DNA from: Egaibacter sp046050465
GTDB lineage: Bacteria > Pseudomonadota > Gammaproteobacteria > Burkholderiales > Burkholderiaceae_C
Assembly: GCA_046050465.1 (NCBI GenBank)
Contig: JBJOPS010000036.1
Coordinates: 1 to 64,000, forward strand
DNA: 64,000 bases
Direction: 5' to 3'
Part shown: positions 52,467 through 60,990 of the stretch, one piece after another
Position numbering within the stretch: the first letter of the stretch is position 1
Layout: every line of letters begins with the position of its first letter
Made by a program: the position numbers and the translations under genes
Notes under the pieces: generated by a model
Told to the model about the DNA's origin: nothing
Seen by the model: the letters and a program-made list of their open reading frames with translations, nothing else
Database searches by the model: none

Positions 52467-54541
52467 ACAACCAAAATGGTATTAAGGGAGTGCGCATGAT
52501 GCAACAACTGGTAGTCGCTATGGCGATGGTTTTAGCCTCAATTGCCGCTCATGCTCAGATGACTATTGATGCGGTTGCTGGTTCGACTTCTGGCGGAGCT
52601 GAAGTGGTGCGGATAGAGTTGTCTCAACCATTGGCTGCAGCCCCTGCGGGGTTTTCAATTCAGTCGCCTGCACGGATCGCACTGGACTTTCCCGGAATAT
52701 CCAACGGGATGGGGCGATCCACGATCGATATTAATCAGGGTAACCTTAAGTCAGTGAGTGTGGTCCAGGCAGGGGATCGGACGCGCGTTGTCCTGAATTT
52801 GAAGCAGGCAACAACCTATAAGACACTAATCCAAGGCAAGTCGCTGCTGGTAACGCTAGATCCCTCCGCGAGTTCGGTCCCTGTCGCCACCGCTTCCCCA
52901 TCTGTATTTGCGGAAAACAAAAATCGGGATACGCTGCCGCTCAAAGATGTGGATTTCCGCCGTGGAGCTGAAGGTTCAGGGCGCGTTGTTGTGGCTCTCT
53001 CAAACAATCAAGTCGGGGTGGATATCAGGCAACAGGGCCAGGCCTTGGTGGTTGAGTTTATGAAATCCACGCTTCCGGAGGGCCTGCGTCGGCGCCTGGA
53101 TGTCTCCGACTTTGGTACTCCTGTGCAATCTGTCACGACTTCCCAGTCCGGTGATCGGGTTCGCATGGTGATAGAGCCCAAGGGGCTATGGGTTCACAGT
53201 GCTTATCAGAGCGATGATCAGTTTGTGGTCGAAGTTAAACCTCAAAAAGTGGATCCTTCCAAGCTGACTCAGGGTATTGGGTACAACGGCCAGAAATTGT
53301 CGTTGAATTTTCAAAATATTGAAGTTCGGTCATTGCTGCAGGTTATTGCTGACTTCACCAACTTCAATATCATTACGTCAGATTCAGTGAATGGTGCGGT
53401 CACACTGCGCCTGCAAGATGTGCCATGGGATCAGTCGCTTGACATTATTTTGCAAGCCAAAGGTCTCGGGATGCGAAAGACCGGTAATGTGATCTGGATC
53501 GCGCCGAAAGACGAAATAAACGCCAAGGAAAAGCTGGAACTGGAATCCGTTGCCGCGCTGCAAAGTCTGGAGCCCCTGCGTACGGAATCGTTCCAGTTAA
53601 ACTACACAAAGGCAGCTGAAGTTGCTGCAGGGTTGACGGCTACAGGTGGTGGCACCGGGGCGAACACAAGTCGAATCCTAAGCCCGCGTGGCAGTGTAAT
53701 TTTTGAGACCCGCACCAATCAACTGTTTGTTACCGATATTGTTTCAAAGCTGGAGCAGGTCCAGCAGTTGATTTCGAAGATTGATATTCCAGTGCGGCAG
53801 GTGTTGATTGAGGCGCGCATTGTGGAGGCTTCAGATACATTTGGCAAGTCCTTGGGGGTTCGGCTGGGTGGCGGTGCTCCCGCAGGCAGCAATGCAAGTT
53901 TTGGCTCCAGCTATGCGACAGGAGCTGCTGGAACAACATCAGGTAACTTCGTCAATTTACCAGCGGTTGGTCAGGGTGGTTATAGCCCGGCAGGTTTTGC
54001 TATTTCTCTGTTCAATGCTTCAAAGAGTAACTTTCTAAATCTGGAAATTCAGGCGCTTGAGGCTGATGGCAAGGGGCGTGTAGTTTCCAGCCCTCGGGTG
54101 GTCACGGCTGATCAGATCAAGGCGCTGATTGAACAAGGTACGGAATTGCCATATCAGGTGGCCACATCCAGTGGCGCGACCTCTATCGCGTTTCGCAAAG
54201 CCAATCTGAAACTGGAAGTGACGCCTCAGATCACTCCGGAAGGAAACATCATCCTGACGCTGGATGTTAATAAGGACACCGTTGGGCAATCAACCTCGGC
54301 CGGGTTTGCGATCAATACCAAGCATATTCAAACCCAGGTGCTGGTTGAAAACGGTGGCACGGTTGTCATTGGTGGTATCTTTGAACTGACTGAAACCGAG
54401 AATGAAACCAAGGTTCCATTTCTGGGTGATTTGCCAGGGGTAGGAAATCTATTCAAGGCAAAGGGTCGTATCTCCAATAAACAGGAAATGCTGGTTTTCA
54501 TTACCCCCAAGATGATCGCTGACAAAGCGGTTGTGCGGTGA
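52463..54541 (+). CDS. pilQ: Type IV pilus secretin PilQ
   Basis: This 692-residue outer-membrane secretin has a signal peptide (cleavage near AAHAQ), two AMIN domains (~30-140 and 155-260) that bind peptidoglycan, an N0/STN domain (LNFQNIEVRSLLQVIADFTNFN), an N1 domain and the C-terminal secretin gate with VPFLGDLPGVGNLFK. The ATG at 52463 overlaps pilP; an ATG at 52493 would give a shorter leader. The base composition from mrcA through pilQ is visibly more AT-rich than the flanks. Confidence 0.95.
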   Translation: MNNQNGIKGVRMMQQLVVAMAMVLASIAAHAQMTIDAVAGSTSGGAEVVRIELSQPLAAAPAGFSIQSPARIALDFPGISNGMGRSTIDINQGNLKSVSVVQAGDRTRVVLNLKQATTYKTLIQGKSLLVTLDPSASSVPVATASPSVFAENKNRDTLPLKDVDFRRGAEGSGRVVVALSNNQVGVDIRQQGQALVVEFMKSTLPEGLRRRLDVSDFGTPVQSVTTSQSGDRVRMVIEPKGLWVHSAYQSDDQFVVEVKPQKVDPSKLTQGIGYNGQKLSLNFQNIEVRSLLQVIADFTNFNIITSDSVNGAVTLRLQDVPWDQSLDIILQAKGLGMRKTGNVIWIAPKDEINAKEKLELESVAALQSLEPLRTESFQLNYTKAAEVAAGLTATGGGTGANTSRILSPRGSVIFETRTNQLFVTDIVSKLEQVQQLISKIDIPVRQVLIEARIVEASDTFGKSLGVRLGGGAPAGSNASFGSSYATGAAGTTSGNFVNLPAVGQGGYSPAGFAISLFNASKSNFLNLEIQALEADGKGRVVSSPRVVTADQIKALIEQGTELPYQVATSSGATSIAFRKANLKLEVTPQITPEGNIILTLDVNKDTVGQSTSAGFAINTKHIQTQVLVENGGTVVIGGIFELTETENETKVPFLGDLPGVGNLFKAKGRISNKQEMLVFITPKMIADKAVVR

Positions 54542-54585
54542 ACTGAAAACAAGTGTGATATGCCTGCCTGTGTGCTTCGTGTAAA

Positions 54586-55116
54586 TTGATATTTAGCCTG
54601 ATTGGCCTGCCTGGATCGGGCAAGTCCACGGTGGGGAGGCAACTTGCCCGACGACTTCAAATCCCCTGTGTTGATTCCGATCATGAAATTGAAATCCGTT
54701 TGGGTTGTTCCATTCGCGAGTATTTTGAACGCGAAGGAGAAGACAGCTTCCGTGATGTTGAAGCGTCGGTTATTGATGAACTGACGTTAAATCAAGTGGC
54801 GGTGCTCTCAACGGGGGGAGGCTCGGTGTTGCGCCATGTAAACCGCAAGCATCTTCGTGAACGTGGGAAAGTCGTATATCTAAAATCGTCACCGGATGAG
54901 TTGTTCAGGCGCTTGAGGCATGATGTGAATCGGCCTCTTTTGCAAGTGTCGGATCCCCTTGCTCGATTACGTGATCTCTATGCCATGCGCGATCCCCTGT
55001 ACCGCGAAACGGCGCACTACGTATTGGAAACAGGCCGCCCTTCTGTAACGAGCTTGGTGAATATGATTGTGATGCAACTCGAACTCGCCAACGTTTTACC
55101 TCATCAAAAGCCGTAG
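54586..55116 (+). CDS. aroK: Shikimate kinase
   Basis: This 176-residue kinase phosphorylates shikimate. The P-loop GLPGSGKSTVG is at residues ~7-17, followed by the shikimate-binding DSDHEIE, GCSIREYFEREGE and the GGGSV motif. A TTG at 54586 is the only plausible start before the P-loop, since a stop lies ten codons upstream. It lies 44 bp after pilQ and is followed by aroB, the usual order. Confidence 0.94.
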   Translation: MIFSLIGLPGSGKSTVGRQLARRLQIPCVDSDHEIEIRLGCSIREYFEREGEDSFRDVEASVIDELTLNQVAVLSTGGGSVLRHVNRKHLRERGKVVYLKSSPDELFRRLRHDVNRPLLQVSDPLARLRDLYAMRDPLYRETAHYVLETGRPSVTSLVNMIVMQLELANVLPHQKP

Positions 55117-55164
55117 TAACGCGCGCCTGGTGTGAAGCCAACAGGCTCTAAACTCTCCGTAGTT

Positions 55165-56337
55165 ATGAATGCATGTTCCATTGAAACAGTTGCCATTAAT
55201 CTTGCTGATCGTGGCTATCCCATTTTGATTGGCCCGGGACTTCTGAGTGATCCACAGACCTTTTCGTCTGTGTCAGGATCGGCCACAGCCCTGATTGTGA
55301 GCAATACTTCAGTGGCGCCACTGTATGCCCAGCAACTGAAATTAGCCATCGCTGCCCGGTTCAAACAGGTGCACGTTGTGTCGTTGCCGGATGGTGAAAA
55401 ATACAAAAACTGGCAAACCCTGCACCTGATTTTTGATGCCCTGCTGGAGAACAAGAGTGACCGCAAAACGGTACTTTTCGCCCTGGGTGGTGGCGTGGTG
55501 GGGGACATGACCGGCTTCGCAGCCGCCAGCTACATGCGTGGCGTGCCATTTGTGCAAGTGCCCACTACCTTGCTGGCTCAGGTAGATTCATCGGTTGGCG
55601 GCAAGACGGCGATCAACCACCCACTGGGCAAGAACATGATCGGTGCTTTTTATCAGCCCGTGAGAGTCATCTGCGATCTGGACACACTGAAGACGTTGCC
55701 AGTGCGTGAATTAAGTGCCGGGCTGGCCGAAGTCATTAAATACGGGCCGATTGCCGATATGGCATTTCTGGACTGGATTGAAACCAATATGGATGCCCTG
55801 TTGGCCCGCGAACCATCGGCGCTGGCCCATGCCGTCAAACGCAGTTGCGAAATCAAGGCCTGGGTGGTGGGACAGGACGAACGTGAGTCTGGTCTGCGTG
55901 CCGTTTTGAACTTCGGTCACACCTTCGGGCACGCCATTGAGGCGGGCATGGGTTATGGCCAATGGCTGCATGGCGAGGCTGTGGGCTGCGGCATGGTAAT
56001 GGCTGCGCATCTTTCGCACCGTTTGGGTCTGATCGATAGTGCGCTGGTTAATCGGTTGACGACGCTGATTCAGCGCGCGGGTTTGCCCGTTGTCGGCCCC
56101 GATCTCACCGCGCAAAGTACACAAAGCAAAGGCATGGGCAAACCATCCGCCTTGGGTAGTGCATCAGACAATGCAGACCGCTATCTGGACTTGATGCGTG
56201 TTGATAAAAAGGCTGAAGCAGGTGAAATCAGATTTGTCGTGCTTGATGGCCCCGGGCGTGCTGCCGTGCGTGGCGCGCCCGACGCGCTGGTGCGTGAAGT
56301 CATTGACGCATGTTGTATGTTGATCGCTATCAAATAG
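55165..56337 (+). CDS. aroB: 3-dehydroquinate synthase
   Basis: This 390-residue NAD- and metal-dependent enzyme converts DAHP to 3-dehydroquinate. The GGGVVGDMTGFAAASYMRG and VGGKTAINHPLGKNMIGAF blocks and the metal ligands in FGHTFGHAIE are intact. A ~20-residue Ser/Lys/Gly-rich insert (DLTAQSTQSKGMGKPSALGS) precedes YLDLMRVDKKAEAG. The ATG at 55165 is preferred over a GTG at 55132. Its last codons and stop TAG fall in a copy of the dispersed repeat. Confidence 0.95.
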   Translation: MNACSIETVAINLADRGYPILIGPGLLSDPQTFSSVSGSATALIVSNTSVAPLYAQQLKLAIAARFKQVHVVSLPDGEKYKNWQTLHLIFDALLENKSDRKTVLFALGGGVVGDMTGFAAASYMRGVPFVQVPTTLLAQVDSSVGGKTAINHPLGKNMIGAFYQPVRVICDLDTLKTLPVRELSAGLAEVIKYGPIADMAFLDWIETNMDALLAREPSALAHAVKRSCEIKAWVVGQDERESGLRAVLNFGHTFGHAIEAGMGYGQWLHGEAVGCGMVMAAHLSHRLGLIDSALVNRLTTLIQRAGLPVVGPDLTAQSTQSKGMGKPSALGSASDNADRYLDLMRVDKKAEAGEIRFVVLDGPGRAAVRGAPDALVREVIDACCMLIAIK

Positions 56338-56373
56338 ATAGCTACTTGTGTATATTTTACGAGGGCTAAGGCC
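56325..56373 (-). repeat. Dispersed palindromic element, copy 11 (aroB end/dgt leader)
   Basis: On the minus strand it reads GGCCTTAGCCCTCG, ATATACACAAGTAGC and hairpin GCTATCTATTTGATAGC. The hairpin arm supplies the last aroB codons and its stop. The rest forms the dgt leader, ending 15 bp before the dgt ATG. Confidence 0.88.
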
Positions 56374-56388
56374 ATATTTTCTTATGAA

Positions 56389-57588
56389 ATGATGCTTCTG
56401 GCGCCTTACGCCTGTGACCCTGGCCAGACACGTGGCCGCCGCCATGCCGAACAGGCGGCCCCGAGCCGTACCGAGTATCAGCGGGACCGGGACCGCATCG
56501 TCCACTCCACGGCTTTTCGTCGCCTTGTCTACAAGACCCAGGTGTTCCTCAATCACGAGGGCGACCTGTTTCGCACGCGGCTGACGCATTCGCTGGAGGT
56601 TGCGCAACTGGGCCGCTCCATTGCACGGTCGCTGCGGCTGAATGAAGATCTGGTCGAGGCCATTTCGCTGGCGCACGATCTGGGGCACACGCCCTTTGGT
56701 CATGCCGGGCAGGATGCCCTGAACGAATGCATGGCGGCACACGGCGGGTTTGAACACAACCTGCAAAGCCTGCGGGTGGTCGATCACCTGGAGGAGCGGT
56801 ATCCGTCTTTCGATGGCCTGAACCTTACTTTCGAGACCCGGGAGGGCATTCTCAAACACTGCTCGCGCGCCAACGCCGAGCAGCTTGAGGCGGCGCAAGG
56901 GTTCGAAAGAAATTCCCGGGGCGGCATTGCCAGACGCTTCCTGGACCGCACACAGCCCGGTCTGGAGGCGCAACTTTGCAATCTGGCAGACGAGATTGCC
57001 TACAACGCCCACGATATCGACGATGGTGTGCGCTCGGGCCTGCTCACACTGGAGCAGTTGCAGGAAGTGCCTCTGGTCGAAGATTTTCGTGTGCAGACGC
57101 TGGCTGATCACCCGCACCTGAAAGACGCCGGGCAGGGACGCAGATTGCTGTATGAAACCATCCGGCGCATGCTCAGCGCCCAGGTGTATGACGTGATCGC
57201 GGCTACCCGGCGCGCACTGGATGCGCAAGCCCCTGCATCGGCAGATGCTGCACGGCAATTGCAGCCGCTGGTCCAGTTTGGCGACGATATGCGTCACCGG
57301 TCGCAGGTGCTCAAAAAGTTTCTTTTCCGCAATCTGTACCGGCACCCGCAGGTAGCGCACATGACCGGGCAAGCCCGGCAAGTGGTGCTTGAGCTGTTTG
57401 CTGCCTACTCCAGCGCGCCACAGGAAATGCAGACGGGTTTCGCAGCCCGCTCTGATGCCGCAAGCGGCGCTGCTGACGAAGCCCACACAGTCGCCCGCGT
57501 GGTGGCCGACTACATTGCGGGCATGACAGACCGCTTTGCGGCTCGTGAGCACGAACGCCTGACCGGGCGCAAACTCCTTGCCCCATGA
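56389..57588 (+). CDS. dgt: dGTP triphosphohydrolase-like protein
   Basis: This 399-residue HD-domain enzyme hydrolyses dNTPs (dGTP in the type enzyme). The metal-binding H and HD pair appear in FRTRLTHSLEVAQLGR and SLAHDLGHTPFGHAG. The length fits the short, non-enterobacterial branch with relaxed specificity. It overlaps the DUF1415 gene by 4 bp. Confidence 0.93.
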   Translation: MMLLAPYACDPGQTRGRRHAEQAAPSRTEYQRDRDRIVHSTAFRRLVYKTQVFLNHEGDLFRTRLTHSLEVAQLGRSIARSLRLNEDLVEAISLAHDLGHTPFGHAGQDALNECMAAHGGFEHNLQSLRVVDHLEERYPSFDGLNLTFETREGILKHCSRANAEQLEAAQGFERNSRGGIARRFLDRTQPGLEAQLCNLADEIAYNAHDIDDGVRSGLLTLEQLQEVPLVEDFRVQTLADHPHLKDAGQGRRLLYETIRRMLSAQVYDVIAATRRALDAQAPASADAARQLQPLVQFGDDMRHRSQVLKKFLFRNLYRHPQVAHMTGQARQVVLELFAAYSSAPQEMQTGFAARSDAASGAADEAHTVARVVADYIAGMTDRFAAREHERLTGRKLLAP

Positions 57589-58160
57589 CCGCACTGCCTG
57601 CCACCGCGATTGCGGATACTCGTCACTGGCTGGAACGCGCCGTCATTGGCCTGAATCTGTGTCCGTTTGCCAAAAGTGTGCACGTTAAAGGGCAGATTCA
57701 CTATGCGGTCAGTGCGGCGACCAGCCCCCAAGAGCTGCTGGATGACTTAAAAAATGAGCTAAAAAGCCTTGTAGCCCTTGACAGTATTGCACGGGATACT
57801 ACGCTTTTGATAGCGCCTGACTGTCTGGAAGATTTTCTCGATTTCAACGACTTGCTGTCCAAAGCAGATAAGGTGCTGAAGGCCCTGAAGCTGAACGGCA
57901 CCATCCAGATCGCCAGTTTTCACCCGCAGTTTCAGTTCGCAGGCACAGCGGTGGACGACATCACCAACTGCACCAACCGCGCGCCGTATCCCACGCTACA
58001 CCTGTTGCGTGAAGCCAGCATCGACCGCGCGGTGGAGGCCTTTTCGCAAGCCGAAACCATTTTTGAAGCCAACATGCAAACGCTGGAGCAACTGGGCCAT
58101 GCGGGCTGGGATGCGCTGGAGGTGGGGCCGTCCACCACGCGTGGCAAGATCAAGCCATGA
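57585..58160 (+). CDS. DUF1415 family protein
   Basis: This 191-residue cytosolic protein of unknown function has the family opening TRHWLERAVIGLNLCPFAK, then VHVKGQIHYAV, a central FHPQFQFAGT and the C-terminal GWDALEVGP. Residues ~61-77 are encoded by a copy of the dispersed repeat read in the common frame. It overlaps dgt and the methyltransferase gene by 4 bp each. Confidence 0.85.
   Translation: MTALPATAIADTRHWLERAVIGLNLCPFAKSVHVKGQIHYAVSAATSPQELLDDLKNELKSLVALDSIARDTTLLIAPDCLEDFLDFNDLLSKADKVLKALKLNGTIQIASFHPQFQFAGTAVDDITNCTNRAPYPTLHLLREASIDRAVEAFSQAETIFEANMQTLEQLGHAGWDALEVGPSTTRGKIKP
57766..57815 (+). repeat. Dispersed palindromic element, copy 12 (in DUF1415 gene)
   Basis: GCCTTGTAGCCCTTG, TATTGCACGGGATAC and CTACGCTTTTGATAGCG. 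More diverged than the others, but with all family landmarks in order. In frame as A-L-D-S-I-A-R-D-T-T-L-L-I-A. Confidence 0.6.
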
Positions 58161-59032
58161 AAGCCAAAAACAAATCGACGCAGGAAGTGAAAACCCCGCC
58201 AGATGCTTCGTCCATTGCACCGGAAATCCGTCCCGGCCAGTCGGTGGAGTTGCTCAAAGAGCTGCACATCCTCACGCGGGAGGCCAAGCTCAACCAGGAC
58301 TCGCGGCGCAAGCTCAAGCAGGTGTATCACCTGTTCCAGTTCATCGAAAAGCTGCTGCAGGAGCTGCCTGCGGGCGACGTCGGTATCACGCTGGCTGACC
58401 ACGGCGCTGGCAAGTCGTATCTGGGGTTCATCATCTATGACCTGTTTTTCAAGGCGCTGAACGCAGGGCACATCTACGGCATCGAAACCCGCCCCGAGCT
58501 GGTTGAAAAGTCCCGTGAGCTGGCAAAACGCCTCGGGTTTGACCGCATGTCGTTCCTGAATCTGACGGTGGCTGAGTCTGCCCGGTCCGGCGAACTGCCC
58601 ACGCAGATTGACGTTGTTACCGCCTTGCATGCATGCGATACCGCGACGGATGACGCCATCGCGTTCGGTTTGGCCAAGCACGCCAAATTCATGGTGCTCG
58701 TGCCCTGCTGCCAGGCCGAGTTGGCTCGCCACCTGAATGCCGGCAAGGCACTTACCTTGAACCGCACGCCACTGGCCGAACTCTGGCGCCACCCGCTGCA
58801 CACCCGCGAGATGGGCAGCCAGATCACCAACGTGCTGCGCTGCCTGTACCTTGAAGCCATGGGTTACCAGGTGACCGTGACCGAGCTGGTGGGATGGGAG
58901 CACAGCATGAAAAACGAATTGATTCTGGCGTGTTATACCGGGCAGAAAAAGCGCAGTGCGGCGCAGCGGCTGCAGGCGATTGGGGCGGAGTTTGGGTTGG
59001 TGGAGTTGCTGCAGGCGCGGTTCAAAATATAA
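58157..59032 (+). CDS. Class I SAM-dependent methyltransferase (Methyltransf_32-like)
   Basis: This 291-residue protein has a SAM-binding-like motif DHGAGKSYLGFIIYD (~residues 80-94), then IYGIETRPELVEKSRELAKRLG, and DVVTALHACDTATDDAI followed by VPCCQAELA. These match the PF13679 group that includes METTL25-like proteins. The target is unknown. It overlaps the DUF1415 gene by 4 bp and probably shares the dgt transcript. Confidence 0.78.
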   Translation: MKAKNKSTQEVKTPPDASSIAPEIRPGQSVELLKELHILTREAKLNQDSRRKLKQVYHLFQFIEKLLQELPAGDVGITLADHGAGKSYLGFIIYDLFFKALNAGHIYGIETRPELVEKSRELAKRLGFDRMSFLNLTVAESARSGELPTQIDVVTALHACDTATDDAIAFGLAKHAKFMVLVPCCQAELARHLNAGKALTLNRTPLAELWRHPLHTREMGSQITNVLRCLYLEAMGYQVTVTELVGWEHSMKNELILACYTGQKKRSAAQRLQAIGAEFGLVELLQARFKI

Positions 59033-59354
59033 TCACGGATGCGCCTTGCGACTGCGTTGGTGCTCAAGATTTGCCCTCTTCCCCTCATGTAAACGAACAA
59101 AGTAAATGAAAGCCGGCATGCCGAAGTGGGGTATACCAATCACAGTTTCCAACCGATCTTGAATGCAAAGGTTGTCAACCAAAGGTGTGCGTGCTCCCCG
59201 AATTGAAAACCGCGAAATTTCAACACCTAAATGTTTCAGAGTTCCCACGCAATGCGCCCTGGTGTCTTTGCCTGGCAACGCCAGTGTCAGACCGCAGATG
59301 CGTCGCAGGTAATCAGTCAATCCCGACGGATGGTCTGCATTGCCACGCTTTGGA
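59033..59354. other. Gap between methyltransferase gene and nagZ; one uncharacterised frame
   Basis: 322 bp. The longest frame runs leftward, 59320 to 59033 (95 codons), and contains VEISRFSIRGARTPLVDNL and ETVIGIPHFGMPAFIYFVRL. It looks vaguely protein-like, but I do not recognise it, and its stop abuts the methyltransferase stop (TAATCA). It could be a degraded gene. No RNA gene or repeat copy was recognised here. Confidence 0.3.
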
Positions 59355-60437
59355 TTAAGGAATCAGCTCCAGCGCCTGCATGTAGGATGGCTGCACCATC
59401 AATGCATCCCATTCTGTTACAGGTGTTTGCGCCAGCAGTGCCAGCCGGAGCGCCTCACTGGCGTCCAGCGACTGCCACTGACCTCGCAGCAGTGCCTCCG
59501 TCATGCCGTCAAGCAGTTCATCCACGGCCTGCCCACCATCTACAGACTGGTTGCACAGCAGAACAAAATCACACCCCGCATTCAGCGCCACCACGGCAGC
59601 CTGGGTGTAGCTGACTTGCTGGCCGTCAATCAGGCGGGCACCGGCCATGGACAGGTCATCGCTGAAAATCGCCCCGCAAAAACCTAACTGACCACGCAAG
59701 ATGTCTCCCAGCCATTTGGGCGAAAAACCTGCCGGGCGGGAATCCACTTGAGGATAAATCACATGCGCAGGCATGACACTGGCCAGCGTGGTGCTCAACC
59801 AGCCGTACGGGGCGGCATCGTCAGCCAGGATAGCCTTGAGGTTGCGCTTATCAACCGGGGTATCAATGTGCGAATCGGCCTTGACAAAGCCATGTCCGGG
59901 AAAGTGCTTGCCGCAATTGGCCATACCGCTGATCTGCAGCCCATGCATCAGGCTTTTGGCCAGCAGGCTGACCACACGCGGGTCGCGCCCGAAGGAGCGG
60001 TCACCAATCACACTGCTTTCGCCAAAGTCCAGGTCCAGCACCGGGGTGAAGCTCAGGTCAACACCACAGGCACGCAGCTCGGCGCCCAACACATAGCCGC
60101 AAGCCGTAGCCGCGTTGGTGGCGCACATGGCGCCGCTGCCCGCTCCGTCGCGGCCGTCGTTCATCCACATCTCGCCCAATGCACGCATCGGCGGCAAGTG
60201 TGTGAACCCATCGGTCTTGAAACGCTGCACGCGGCCACCTTCGTGATCGACGCAAATAAGCAGATCGCTGCGCACATTTTTGATGTCATGGCACAGGCTG
60301 GACAGCTGTTCGCGATTGCTCCAGTTGCGGGCAAACAAAATGATGCCGCCAACCAGCGGGTGTTTGAGGCGCTGGCGGTCTTTTGCGGTGAGGTTCAGGC
60401 CAGCGATATCGATGATCAAGGGGGCGTGCTGTGTCAT
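59355..60437 (-). CDS. nagZ: Beta-N-acetylhexosaminidase NagZ
   Basis: This 360-residue cytosolic GH3 enzyme removes GlcNAc from recycled muropeptides. The catalytic loop KHFPGHGFVKADSHIDTP and the nucleophile segment AIFSDDLSMAGA are present, as is the opening GIILFARNWSNREQL. It is the last gene of the rnc-era-recO-pdxJ-acpS-nagZ run, and is separated from acpS by 108 bp that hold a repeat copy. Confidence 0.96.
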   Translation of the reverse strand: MTQHAPLIIDIAGLNLTAKDRQRLKHPLVGGIILFARNWSNREQLSSLCHDIKNVRSDLLICVDHEGGRVQRFKTDGFTHLPPMRALGEMWMNDGRDGAGSGAMCATNAATACGYVLGAELRACGVDLSFTPVLDLDFGESSVIGDRSFGRDPRVVSLLAKSLMHGLQISGMANCGKHFPGHGFVKADSHIDTPVDKRNLKAILADDAAPYGWLSTTLASVMPAHVIYPQVDSRPAGFSPKWLGDILRGQLGFCGAIFSDDLSMAGARLIDGQQVSYTQAAVVALNAGCDFVLLCNQSVDGGQAVDELLDGMTEALLRGQWQSLDASEALRLALLAQTPVTEWDALMVQPSYMQALELIP

Positions 60438-60485
60438 ATTATCAGTCGGTTGAGATGTTGTTCATTGGTAGAAGAAGTTGTCATA

Positions 60486-60534
60486 AGCTATAAAAATAAT
60501 AGCTTATTATGCATATTCCATAAGGGCAAGATGC
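60486..60534 (-). repeat. Dispersed palindromic element, copy 13 (between acpS and nagZ)
   Basis: On the minus strand it reads GGCATCTTGCCCTTATGG, ATATGCATAATAAGC and hairpin GCTATTATTTTTATAGC. It lies in the intergenic part of the operon, where it could form an mRNA hairpin. Confidence 0.8.
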
Positions 60535-60559
60535 CAATTGAAGGGCTAGATGCCAATTT
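60522..60559. repeat. 19-bp imperfect tandem duplication at the end of acpS
   Basis: AAGGGCAAGATGCCAATTG at 60522-60540 is followed directly by AAGGGCTAGATGCCAATTT at 60541-60559, with two differences. The second unit contains the acpS stop codon and last codons; the first abuts and partly overlaps repeat copy 13. Confidence 0.75.
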
Positions 60560-60959
60560 TCTCCACAACACAAAAACTGGCAGCATAGTCTGCCTCGTCG
60601 GTCACGCTCACATGTGCTGTGAGTCCCCGGGCATCAAACCAGTCTTTGAGGCCGCCATACAGCACGATGCAGGGTTTGCCGGCGTTGGGGTGGTCCTGTG
60701 GCAGTGTGGCGATTTCGCACAGACGCCAGGTCATGGGCATGCGCATGCCCAGTCCAATCGCTTTGCTGAATGCTTCCTTGGCACTGAACCGCGTGGCCAG
60801 ATACCGCACACCCCGCTCGGGCCAACGTGCGCTTCGCGCCGTCCAGGTGCTGAATTCGGCGTCGCTCAATACTTTTTTCGCGAACCGGTCGCCGTGGCGC
60901 TCCAGACTGGCACGTATACGGCGTACGTCGCAGATGTCGGTGCCAATACCGTAAATCAT
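60546..60959 (-). CDS. acpS: Holo-[acyl-carrier-protein] synthase
   Basis: This 137-residue enzyme moves 4'-phosphopantetheine from CoA to ACP. The metal-binding Asp lies in IGTDICDVRRI and the Glu in RFSAKEAFSKAIG, both diagnostic. The ATG at 60959 directly precedes IYGIGTD; longer forms are not supported. It follows pdxJ by 31 bp, the standard order. Confidence 0.96.
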   Translation of the reverse strand: MIYGIGTDICDVRRIRASLERHGDRFAKKVLSDAEFSTWTARSARWPERGVRYLATRFSAKEAFSKAIGLGMRMPMTWRLCEIATLPQDHPNAGKPCIVLYGGLKDWFDARGLTAHVSVTDEADYAASFCVVEKIGI

Positions 60960-60990
60960 GTTGGTGTGTCGTATCTGGAGGCGGCAAAGC

